NCBI GenBank assembly: GCA_027293665.1 | Contig: JAPUFN010000195.1 | Location: 1 to 12,664 of the forward strand | Direction of reading: 5' to 3' | DNA from: Gammaproteobacteria bacterium | GTDB taxonomy: Bacteria; Pseudomonadota; Gammaproteobacteria; Pseudomonadales; Azotimanducaceae | DNA: 12,664 nucleotides | Part shown: piece after piece, positions 6,500 through 12,664 of the stretch | Layout of the letters: each line of letters begins with the position of its first letter | Numbering within the stretch: the stretch's first letter is position 1 | The notes under the pieces: model-generated | Told to the model about the DNA's origin: nothing | Databases searched by the model: none | Seen by the model: the letters and a program-made list of their open reading frames with translations, nothing else | Made by a program: the position numbers and the translations under genes

Positions 6500-7669
6500 T
6501 TACTCTGCGAGGTCCGGCATGTCCCCCGGCATCTCCTTAATGTAGACATCGTGTTTGCTGTAGGGAATCTCGATCCCATATTCCGCATAGGTTTTGTAAA
6601 CCTGCATCAGCAATTCGTGGGTGATCCGACCTCGATCCTGCGGTTGTTCTATCCACACCATCAGATCGAAATCGAGACTGGAGGCGCCGAATGCGCGCAT
6701 GCGAACTCGCGGTGCCGGATCTGTGCAAACCTCCGGATGTTTTTCACCGATCTCCTGGAGCAATTCGCAGATCTGATCCACATCGGATCCGTACGCCGCA
6801 GCGGTAACAACGCGGATCCGCATTTTCTTCGATGGTCCACCGCTTTCATTGACGATTTTCGCATTCGCAATCACGCCGTTGGGTACTGTTATCTCCACAT
6901 CGGCGCGAGTCAACAACCGGGTACTGCGTAAACCGATCGCGGTTACCCGGCCACGTTCTCCAGTATCAAGATTGATGTAGTCGCCGATTTTGTACGGTGC
7001 ATCCGCCACAATGAAGAAACCGGAAAACAAGTTGGCCAACGAATCTTTAGCGGCAAAGCCGATAGCAATTCCTACAATCCCCGCCGAGGCGAGCCAACCG
7101 ATCGGATTAACGCCCCACACCATCAGCAGCGCATAACTGCCCACCAGGATGATCAACAGTTTCACCGTGAGATCAATCAACGGCACCGTGCGCACTTCGA
7201 TGAACGCAAATCGGGTCTGATTGCTGAGAACATCGAGCACGGAAACCGAGATACGCAACGCGGCGCGCATCCAGCTGACTACGATTACCGAGACGATGAT
7301 CTTGACCAGCAGGTCAGTGCCGAACGGCAGCTGGGCGGTTTTGACTGCCAGGGTGAGTCCCGTAAGGAAGATAGTCGTGAACACAGGTCGTTTGAGATTT
7401 TCTAAAATCAGGTCATCCGCGAGAGAGGTCGTCAATCCTGCAAGGCGGCCGAGACTGCCGGACACAAGCAGGCGCAGAACGTGAGCGGCGACGAAGAATA
7501 TTGCCGCGATGACCAGTGAACCCAGCAACGGATATGCAGCAATCGCTTCCCACAGCGGCAGCACCGAGTCGGGCAGCCACTCGGCAAAATCCGGCACCTC
7601 AATGGGCATTATTTCAGGATCAACATTCGCGGCGTCCGCCGCCACATCACTTGTTGCCGCTGCTGCCAT
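6500..7669 (-). CDS. MscS family mechanosensitive ion channel
   Basis: A small-conductance mechanosensitive channel of 389 residues, somewhat longer than E. coli MscS. These heptameric inner-membrane channels open under membrane tension and release solutes after osmotic downshock. An acidic N-terminal tail (1-40) is followed by helices at about 47-69, 95-112, 120-140 and 164-187, then the pore-lining segment GWLASAGIVGIAIGFAAKDSL (from 191, shown here as a 21-residue region of Ala/Gly packing) and LFSGFFIV. The beta domain begins at PYKIGDYI (225-232), and RGRVTAIGLRSTRL (239-252) and TVPNGVI (261-267) are the usual MscS-domain motifs. The ATG shares its A with the hydrolase stop (TGATG), which implies coupled translation. 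No strong Shine-Dalgarno sequence precedes it, in keeping with reinitiation. Confidence 0.95.
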   Translation of the reverse strand: MAAAATSDVAADAANVDPEIMPIEVPDFAEWLPDSVLPLWEAIAAYPLLGSLVIAAIFFVAAHVLRLLVSGSLGRLAGLTTSLADDLILENLKRPVFTTIFLTGLTLAVKTAQLPFGTDLLVKIIVSVIVVSWMRAALRISVSVLDVLSNQTRFAFIEVRTVPLIDLTVKLLIILVGSYALLMVWGVNPIGWLASAGIVGIAIGFAAKDSLANLFSGFFIVADAPYKIGDYINLDTGERGRVTAIGLRSTRLLTRADVEITVPNGVIANAKIVNESGGPSKKMRIRVVTAAAYGSDVDQICELLQEIGEKHPEVCTDPAPRVRMRAFGASSLDFDLMVWIEQPQDRGRITHELLMQVYKTYAEYGIEIPYSKHDVYIKEMPGDMPDLAE

Positions 7670-8772
7670 CAGTCGACCGGTTCTGCAGTCGACTGCTTAA
7701 GCATGCGCGGCGCCATGAGTTCGAGAAATCTTTCGATGTGTTCGAAGGCTTCTCTGGCTTCGGGCAATCGCTGCTCGAAGACGTGCCAGACGTGCAGCAT
7801 GTGATGCCAGGTTTCCAGACTCGCCGCACTGCCGGCGTCGCTGGCTTTGCCGACGTAGCGCCGCGCATCATCGAGCAGCATCTCCGCTTCGCTTGCGTGT
7901 ACGAGCGTCGGCGGTAAATTGCTGAGGTTGCCATGCAATGGCGAGATGCGCGGATCGCTAGGCGGCAGGCGGTTGGAGAACCAGGAAAACCAGAGCATCA
8001 GACTTTTCGGCACCTTCAGGACCGGCCCCAGCAGCGGTCCCAGCATGTGATCCGTCGCGACATTAGCCAGCAGACTTGGACTGGTAAACGTGCCGTCCGT
8101 TGCCGGTGACAGCGCCACCGCCGCATCCGCCGCGCGCAACCCAACATCCCGCGCCCAGGCAATGACGGCAAGCGTCAGATTGCCACCCGCGGAATCACCG
8201 GCAACGAACAGAGTCTGCACGGGTTCGGCTCCCGTCGGACCGTTTTCGAGAATCCAGCGATACGCCGTCTGGCAGTCCGTCAGACAATCGATGCGGCGAT
8301 TTTCGGGCATCAGTCTATAGTCGACGGCCAGGACACTGGCTCCGGCAATCCGGGAAAATTTGCTGGTGATCGCGCGATGACTTTTTGGACTGCCCATCGT
8401 GAAGGCACCACCATGCAGATAGAGCACTCGCCGCGCGGTGTTGGCGTCCGCGGCACACACCCACTCAGCGGGAACACCAGCCACATCAACGCCGGTCACC
8501 TCGACGTCTGACAGGTCGGCATCTTCTCCCATCGCATCCATCGCTTCGCGCATCACAGTCAATCGACGTTTACCTGACATGCCGCTTGCGCTTTCAGCCA
8601 TCTTCGAGAACAGTTGCACCACTTCATGATGCTCCGCGCTGGGCTCGCGTGAATCACCGATGGCGATTGCCCCGGGGCGATCGTAACGCGAAAGATTTTC
8701 GCCACGAAGGTAGAACCGGGTTATGGCCCACAGCAGAACTGCTGCGAATACGATAAAAAGGAGTCCGCTCAC
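7669..8772 (-). CDS. Alpha/beta hydrolase of the HSL (family IV) esterase type, membrane-anchored
   Basis: A 367-residue serine hydrolase of the hormone-sensitive-lipase-like group, which cleaves carboxylic esters. The oxyanion motif HGGAF starts at His120, and the nucleophile is Ser194 in GDSAGGN. The catalytic acid lies in SEAEMLLDD (Glu297 or Asp301), and the histidine is probably His327 in HHMLHVW. Residues about 3-21 form an N-terminal hydrophobic helix followed by Arg, suggesting a signal anchor, so the enzyme is likely tethered to the inner membrane. GTG at 8772 is preferred because it gives the full helix and AAAGG lies about 9 bases upstream. It sits 56 bp downstream of the TetR gene and overlaps MscS by one base. 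The substrate is unknown: short-chain esters are usual in the family, and a lipid or xenobiotic ester would fit a TetR-linked context. Confidence 0.92.
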   Translation of the reverse strand: MSGLLFIVFAAVLLWAITRFYLRGENLSRYDRPGAIAIGDSREPSAEHHEVVQLFSKMAESASGMSGKRRLTVMREAMDAMGEDADLSDVEVTGVDVAGVPAEWVCAADANTARRVLYLHGGAFTMGSPKSHRAITSKFSRIAGASVLAVDYRLMPENRRIDCLTDCQTAYRWILENGPTGAEPVQTLFVAGDSAGGNLTLAVIAWARDVGLRAADAAVALSPATDGTFTSPSLLANVATDHMLGPLLGPVLKVPKSLMLWFSWFSNRLPPSDPRISPLHGNLSNLPPTLVHASEAEMLLDDARRYVGKASDAGSAASLETWHHMLHVWHVFEQRLPEAREAFEHIERFLELMAPRMLKQSTAEPVD

Positions 8773-8828
8773 GTTAATGGCCTTTGCCGCACTGAACTTT
8801 CGATGATGGCCGGTTTCCGGGCTGTTGA

Positions 8829-9437
8829 CTACTCGGCAGCGAGATTTTCCCGCAGCACGGCGCGCGCATAGTGATCGAAGGTACGTCGGGCCTGGCGCCG
8901 CAACGCATCAGCCGGCGTGCCGGTCATGGCATCCGCTGCGATCGATGCGTAACCGTGGGCCAGCGACCAGGCAGCCATGCGCACGTTGGGATGGTCTCTG
9001 GCAGTCAGAAAACCAGCCTCCTCGGCGTCTTTCAGGACAAGATCAAGCAGCTGCCCGGCACTCGCCCGCGCACGCAGTAACTCCGGGTCCAGCATATTCA
9101 ACAGTTCGGGCCGTAACGTGATGCGGAAATGCGCCGGATACTGCAGGGCGAATTCGAGGTATCCCAGGCCAACAGCGCTCAGTCGGGCGACATGATCGGC
9201 CGCCGCCGGTCGGCTCAGCGCATCACTCACGAGACGTTCGAGATGCTCAGATCCTTCGACGGCAAAGGCGGTCAACAGACCCCGCTTGTCAGTGAAATGA
9301 TGCGCCGGAGCACCATGCGAGACACCGGCCTGACGCGCGAGAGCCCGCAGGCTCAAACGCTCCAGGCCTGCCACTGCGATGACCTGGGGCAGGGCATCCA
9401 GCAAAGCACGCCTGAGATCGCCGTGATGGTAACGCAT
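8829..9437 (-). CDS. TetR/AcrR family transcriptional regulator with WHG-type C-terminal domain
   Basis: A 202-residue ligand-responsive repressor. The N-terminus YHHGDLRRALLDA and the helix-turn-helix at about 27-49 (LSLRALARQAGVSHGAPAHHF) are typical of TetR proteins, and the C-terminal domain carries WSLAHG (Trp157, His161, Gly162), the signature that names the WHG domain. TetR repressors bind DNA as dimers and let go when a small hydrophobic ligand enters the C-terminal pocket. The ATG at 9437 is the only plausible start because an in-frame TAG lies six codons upstream; GGAG precedes it by just one base, an unusually tight spacing. The gene heads the minus-strand block and faces the SIMPL gene across a striking CTAG dyad beginning 15 bases upstream, so autoregulation and control of both directions are likely inferences. 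Confidence 0.93.
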   Translation of the reverse strand: MRYHHGDLRRALLDALPQVIAVAGLERLSLRALARQAGVSHGAPAHHFTDKRGLLTAFAVEGSEHLERLVSDALSRPAAADHVARLSAVGLGYLEFALQYPAHFRITLRPELLNMLDPELLRARASAGQLLDLVLKDAEEAGFLTARDHPNVRMAAWSLAHGYASIAADAMTGTPADALRRQARRTFDHYARAVLRENLAAE

Positions 9438-9451
9438 GCTCCACAGTCTAA

Positions 9452-9490
9452 TCTAGATGATGACTAGTTCACATCTAGTCAACGTCTAGA
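9452..9490. promoter_or_regulatory. Candidate TetR operator: 39-bp dyad of four CTAG cores at 11-bp spacing
   Basis: CTAG occurs at 9453, 9464, 9475 and 9486, exactly 11 bases apart. The whole block is a dyad centred on base 9471: the outer arms are TCTAGA at both ends (9452-9457 and 9485-9490), the inner arms are TGACTAG (9461-9467) and CTAGTCA (9475-9481), and 15 of the 19 base pairs across the axis are complementary. It lies between divergent genes, 15 bases from the TetR start. A TTGACT that could serve as a -35 box for TetR is inside it on the minus strand (9477-9482), though no good -10 follows. Spacing of one helical turn suits two TetR dimers side by side. Binding by the neighbouring TetR is inferred. 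Confidence 0.75.
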
Positions 9491-9583
9491 ATTACCTCGA
9501 AAAGCCCATCCAACGCAAGCGATCGCCCCGACCACATACCACCCGTACCGTGAGCGTGGTTAAATCTGCAAACACATTCGTCT

Positions 9584-9587
9584 GGAG
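9584..9587 (+). promoter_or_regulatory. Ribosome binding site of the SIMPL-domain gene
   Basis: GGAG ends 7 bases before the ATG at 9595. It decides this start over an in-frame GTG at 9550, which would put 15 extra residues before a normal signal peptide. Confidence 0.6.
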
Positions 9588-9594
9588 TCTGCCG

Positions 9595-10317
9595 ATGACC
9601 ACGCGCGCGCACCCCGCCGTGACACTGCTGGTGGCAACACTGCTGACCACCGCAGTGGCGGCGACCACAGTGGCGGCAACCGCGCTCGCGCAGACCAACG
9701 GCATCCACGTCTCCGGTCAGGGCTCATTGGAGGTCGAACCGGACATGGGCTATGTGAGCATGCACGTCCGGCGCGAAGGCAGTGACCCGGCTGAATTGCG
9801 GCGGGAAATCGACAAAGTGGTCCGTGCCATTCTAAAGCTCGTCCGCAATCTGAAAATTGCTGAATCCGATGTCACAACGGCGGCTTTGAGCATCAACCCG
9901 CGCTACCGGCGACGCGACTCTGAGACTGTCGTCGACGGCGTCATCGCCACACAGACGATTCTCATCACGCTGCGCAACCTGGATCTTTTTGGCCGGCTGC
10001 TGAATCGCTCACTCGAGGAAGGTGTAAACAACGTCGATCCCATCCGTCTGGATACTTCGCGTCGCGTGGAGTTGGAAAACCAGGCGCTGGAAGTTGCCAT
10101 GAAAGATGCCCGCGAGGAAGCCGCGCGCGTCGCTCTGGGCCTGGATCTGCGTCTGGGCCAGGCGCTGAACGTGCAGGTCGTGAGTCACTCGCCGCGACCC
10201 CAGATGGCGCTGATGGAAATGCGTTCGGCAGGAAATTCCGCTACGTTCAATCCAGGGCTCATTCGAGTAGAACGCAACGTCCAGGTCACGTTTGCAATCG
10301 ATTCCACGAGCCAGTGA
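9595..10317 (+). CDS. Secreted SIMPL-domain (DUF541) protein
   Basis: A 240-residue protein of the SIMPL/DUF541 group, which includes E. coli YggE. Proteins of this group are periplasmic or outer-surface and have been linked to oxidative-stress tolerance or to kinase signalling, but no reaction is known. The start at 9595 gives a good Sec signal peptide: a short basic N-terminus (MTTRAHP), a hydrophobic core rich in Ala, Thr, Val and Leu (8-29), and cleavage after Ala-Leu-Ala32. The mature protein opens with IHVSGQGSLEVEPDMGYVSMHV (36-57, the family's G-x-G...PD entry) and continues with alternating beta strands and two helices (66-85 and 160-181), ending in VERNVQVTFAI. It is divergent from the TetR gene across the CTAG operator and lies 19 bp upstream of the subunit-3-like gene, so it may lead that operon. 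Confidence 0.88.
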   Translation: MTTRAHPAVTLLVATLLTTAVAATTVAATALAQTNGIHVSGQGSLEVEPDMGYVSMHVRREGSDPAELRREIDKVVRAILKLVRNLKIAESDVTTAALSINPRYRRRDSETVVDGVIATQTILITLRNLDLFGRLLNRSLEEGVNNVDPIRLDTSRRVELENQALEVAMKDAREEAARVALGLDLRLGQALNVQVVSHSPRPQMALMEMRSAGNSATFNPGLIRVERNVQVTFAIDSTSQ

Positions 10318-10320
10318 AAC

Positions 10321-10328
10321 AAAGGAGG
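10321..10328 (+). promoter_or_regulatory. Strong ribosome binding site of the subunit-3-like gene
   Basis: AAAGGAGG ends 8 bases before the ATG at 10337. It sets the start directly before the Tat motif and rules out the in-frame upstream ATG at 10292 inside the SIMPL gene. Confidence 0.8.
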
Positions 10329-10336
10329 ACACAGCG

Positions 10337-10960
10337 ATGAGACCGATAGACCGACGCAGCTTCCTGTCCGGTGCAGCTACCTCAGCGGCGGCCGCCTGGC
10401 TTACCGCGAACTATCCTGCCCTGGCAGTCGCCGCGGATTCGCACGCACGGCAGCTTGCAAGCGGCACCATGGCGACATCATTTTCAGCACTGTCGAACCC
10501 GGACGCTGCGACGATCGAGGCGATTACATCCCGCATCGTTCCAAGCGAAGGAGAAGGCCCCGGAGCACATGAGGCTCACGTGGTCAATTTCATCGATCAG
10601 GGCCTCGCGAACAACCTGCTGCAGGACATCGAAGCAGCCTTGCGCGCAGGGCTGAAAGAATTCGCCGACGCGGTCACTGCGAGCCGAGCCGACGGCCGGG
10701 ATTTCACGCAGTTGTCCGCAGCAGAGCAGGATGCCTTTTTGCAGACGCAGGAAGACACCGAATTTTTCGAATCGCTGCAGTTTCTGACGAGTATCGGCAT
10801 GTTTGCGCTTCCGGCCTACGGCGGTAATGCCTCCGAACAGGGTTGGCAACTGCTCGGCTTCGAAGACACTCACGCCTTCGCTCCGCCTTTTGGCCACTAT
10901 GATCGAGACTACCCCGGCTTCGCAAACGTGGCAGCCGCCTATCGTCGGGAAGGCTCGTGA
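10337..10960 (+). CDS. Gluconate 2-dehydrogenase subunit 3-like protein with Tat signal
   Basis: A 207-residue small subunit of a membrane-associated GMC dehydrogenase (gluconate 2-dehydrogenase subunit 3 family). Such subunits carry no cofactor; they escort the flavoprotein through the Tat pathway and are needed for its maturation. The N-terminus DRRSFLSGAATSAAAAW (5-21) is a twin-arginine signal (Arg6-Arg7 with Ser8-Phe9-Leu10), with a likely cleavage near Ala-Val-Ala32 or Ala33. The mature part shows the family features TSRIVPSEGEGPGAHEAHV (64-82) and, near the end, LPAYGGNASEQGWQLLGF (158-175), where the YGGN...GW pattern is typical. It follows the SIMPL gene by 19 bp, and its TGA overlaps the GMC GTG start by four bases (GTGA), so the two products are probably made together. 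Confidence 0.92.
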   Translation: MRPIDRRSFLSGAATSAAAAWLTANYPALAVAADSHARQLASGTMATSFSALSNPDAATIEAITSRIVPSEGEGPGAHEAHVVNFIDQGLANNLLQDIEAALRAGLKEFADAVTASRADGRDFTQLSAAEQDAFLQTQEDTEFFESLQFLTSIGMFALPAYGGNASEQGWQLLGFEDTHAFAPPFGHYDRDYPGFANVAAAYRREGS

Positions 10961-12600
10961 AAGCCTACGCTCCAGACGAAGAGGTGGATTTCGTGGTGGT
11001 GGGATCTGGCGCTGCGGGCGGCGTGATGGCCCGAGAACTTGCGCGCGCTGGGCACAGTGTGGTTATCCTCGAACGCGGGCCTCATCTGAAACAACAAGAC
11101 TTCAAACACGACGAGTACGCCCATTACTTCAACGACGAACTTGCGTCCCCGGCGGGCTCACCGCCACAGTCTTTTCGTGCCTCCGCGCAGGACAAGGCGG
11201 TAGCCGACGGTTCGAATCCGATGTGGTACGCCCAGTGCGTAGGCGGCAGCAGCGTCCATTTCACCGCGAACTTCTGGCGCTTTCACCCGGTCGATTTTCA
11301 TGAACACAGCCTCCTCGGTGACATTCCAGGTGCGGATTTGCGGGACTGGCCAATCAGCTACGATGAACTCGAGCCTTACTACACCAAGGTCGAGTGGGAG
11401 ATTGGCGTGTCCGGACTCGCAGGCGCCCATCCCAACGAGCCGTACCGCTCCAAACCCTATCCGATGCCGCCTCTGCCGGTGAAATCCTCCGGTGTTTTGT
11501 TCGAAAAGGGCGCTTTCGAGCTGGGCCTGAATCCCTTCCCCGCGCCGATGGCCATCAACTCCGTGCCGTACGATTCCCGGCCGGGTTGTGTGCATTGCGG
11601 ATTCTGCATGGGTTTCGGCTGTGAGGTGGGAGCCAAGTCCTCGACGCTCTTCAGCATGATTCCGCAGGCTCTGGCCACCGGCAATTGCGAGTTGCGCGCG
11701 GACGCAAGCGTCGTGCGGGTGGAGACGAACAGCACCGGCCGCGCAACGGGCGTCGTTTACTACACGAACGGTTCGACCTACAAACAAAACGCGAAGGCGG
11801 TGGTGGTCTGCGCGAACGGCGCAGAAACCACACGCCTGTTGCTGATTTCTGAATCCAACGCCTTTCCCGACGGACTCGCCAACACCAGTGGCACCGTAGG
11901 CAAATACATCATGCTCAACGGCGGCGGCGCAGCCGGTGCGGTCTTCGAACACGCCCTGAATGAATACAAAAGTGTCCAGGTCACCCGGGTTCTGCACGAC
12001 TTCTACGACACGGATCTGCGGCGGGGCTTCTACGGCGGTGGTGGCATCGATGCTCGCGTCATGTTCGGTCCGATCCAGTACGCCCGCGCCGGCATACCTC
12101 CCGATGTGCCAACCTGGGGCGCGCAGTACAAAGCCGCGTTGCGTGATTATCCGAACTTCACGTTGTCATCCACCCACAGCACATCACTCGCCGTTGCCAC
12201 GAACGCAGTCTCACTGGATCACAACATCAAGGACGAATACGGCCTCCCCGGCATCACTCTGACTTATGCCGATCATCCGCATGACCTGGCAACCAGCCGG
12301 TTTCTGATAGATCGTGCAGCCGAAATACTCGATGCAGCGGGCGCTGAGAAAGTCTGGAAACTGCCTGTCGCCTCCCAGACCAGTGGCGCGCATTTTCTCG
12401 GAACCTGTCGGATGGGCAACGATCCCGGCCGTTCCGTGGTGGACAGGTACCACCGCACCCACGACGTGGCGAATCTGTTCCTGTGTGACGGCAGCAGCCT
12501 GGTCACCTCCGGCCGCGGTCAGCCCACGCAGACGATCCAGGCGCTGGCGTTTCGCGCTGCCGAGCACATCTCCCGCTTTGCCCGGGCGGGCGAAATCTAA
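10957..12600 (+). CDS. GMC family FAD-dependent oxidoreductase (gluconate/alcohol dehydrogenase-like catalytic subunit)
   Basis: A 547-residue flavoprotein that would oxidise a hydroxyl group of a sugar, sugar acid or alcohol. The FAD-binding motif is at the very N-terminus: VVVGSGAAGG with Gly16-x-Gly18-x-x-Gly21, and the ribose-binding acid follows in VVILERGP. QCVGGSSVHFTANFWR is the GMC GG-S segment near the flavin. The C-terminal domain carries HFLGTCRMG with His479 as the likely base; the second active-site position, usually Asn or His, is Gln522 in GRGQPTQTIQ. A cysteine cluster C-x2-C-x2-C-x4-C (211, 214, 217, 222) resembles the iron-sulfur region of the FAD glucose dehydrogenases. 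No signal peptide is present, so export with the Tat partner is likely. The GTG start overlaps the partner's stop. The substrate is not determined, and no cytochrome gene follows within the window. Confidence 0.93.
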   Translation: MKAYAPDEEVDFVVVGSGAAGGVMARELARAGHSVVILERGPHLKQQDFKHDEYAHYFNDELASPAGSPPQSFRASAQDKAVADGSNPMWYAQCVGGSSVHFTANFWRFHPVDFHEHSLLGDIPGADLRDWPISYDELEPYYTKVEWEIGVSGLAGAHPNEPYRSKPYPMPPLPVKSSGVLFEKGAFELGLNPFPAPMAINSVPYDSRPGCVHCGFCMGFGCEVGAKSSTLFSMIPQALATGNCELRADASVVRVETNSTGRATGVVYYTNGSTYKQNAKAVVVCANGAETTRLLLISESNAFPDGLANTSGTVGKYIMLNGGGAAGAVFEHALNEYKSVQVTRVLHDFYDTDLRRGFYGGGGIDARVMFGPIQYARAGIPPDVPTWGAQYKAALRDYPNFTLSSTHSTSLAVATNAVSLDHNIKDEYGLPGITLTYADHPHDLATSRFLIDRAAEILDAAGAEKVWKLPVASQTSGAHFLGTCRMGNDPGRSVVDRYHRTHDVANLFLCDGSSLVTSGRGQPTQTIQALAFRAAEHISRFARAGEI

Positions 12601-12624
12601 AGACGGAACCCTCGCGGCAAAATC

Positions 12625-12645
12625 AGTCCGACGCCGAGTCGGACT
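12625..12645. terminator. Hairpin downstream of the GMC gene, possible terminator
   Basis: A perfect 8-bp inverted repeat, AGTCCGAC and GTCGGACT, with a 5-base loop (GCCGA) lies 24 bases after the GMC stop codon. No T run follows on the plus strand (CGAACACC). On the minus strand the hairpin is followed by GATTTTGCC, so it could also end a convergent gene beyond the window. Efficiency is doubtful in either direction. Confidence 0.4.
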
Positions 12646-12664
12646 CGAACACCCTGCGCTGCTC

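Noticed and set aside
9560..9565. TTAAAT as a -10 box for the SIMPL operon
   Set aside because: No acceptable -35 box lies 16-18 bases upstream, so it could not be supported.
9550..9594. GTG at 9550 as the start of the SIMPL gene
   Set aside because: It would add 15 residues before a normal signal peptide, while the ATG at 9595 has GGAG at good spacing.
11158..11997. Long open frame (279 codons) antisense to the GMC gene
   Set aside because: It is covered by the GMC flavoprotein, and the translation is compositionally odd with no domain.
12605..12664. Possible tRNA T-arm on the minus strand (GTTCGAGTCC near the window end)
   Set aside because: The flanking bases do not pair as a 5-bp T stem, there is no CCA end or acceptor stem, and the bases belong to the 12625-12645 hairpin.

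Overview
The window reads as a moderately GC-rich proteobacterial chromosome, most likely a free-living, probably marine gammaproteobacterium. This rests on overall protein character (DUF2868/DUF3482 pair, Tat-exported GMC dehydrogenase pair, WHG-type TetR, FadE-like acyl-CoA dehydrogenase); no rRNA or other firm marker is present. Of the eleven genes whose starts lie inside the window, four appear to use GTG and one TTG. No tRNA, rRNA, CRISPR array, insertion sequence or phage gene was seen. No gap exceeds 300 bases; the longest are 9438-9594 (about 157 bp, carrying an operator candidate) and 2086-2210 (125 bp, nothing convincing).

Layout. (1) 1-1764, plus strand: the C-terminal part of an M20 metallopeptidase, cut by the window edge, followed by an acyl-CoA dehydrogenase. 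(2) 1795-9437, minus strand, read right to left: TetR regulator, alpha/beta-hydrolase, MscS channel, DUF2868 membrane protein, DUF3482 GTPase, GNAT acetyltransferase, a small membrane-anchored protein and a two-helix membrane protein. Hydrolase and MscS share one base (TGATG), and the other gaps from TetR to the 182-residue gene are 32-74 bp, so one long transcription unit headed by the regulator is possible. (3) 9595-12600, plus strand: a secreted SIMPL-domain protein, a Tat-signal gluconate-2-dehydrogenase-subunit-3-like protein and a GMC flavoprotein; the last two overlap by GTGA.

How the parts may work together. The divergent region between TetR and the SIMPL gene holds a 39-bp dyad built from four CTAG cores spaced exactly 11 bp, a strong candidate operator for the TetR protein that could control both directions. 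The minus-strand block joins a mechanosensitive channel, a four-helix membrane protein and a GTPase with a glycine-rich hydrophobic segment, suggesting an uncharacterised envelope function. The plus-strand pair looks like an exported sugar/alcohol dehydrogenase whose flavoprotein lacks its own signal and probably leaves the cytoplasm with the Tat-signal partner; no cytochrome subunit lies in the window.

Most unusual signals: the CTAG operator array, and a 15-bp tandem repeat at the DUF2868/GTPase junction that repeats the C-terminal VVEA codons, with stop codons, in one frame and seems to have displaced an older 4-bp gene overlap.
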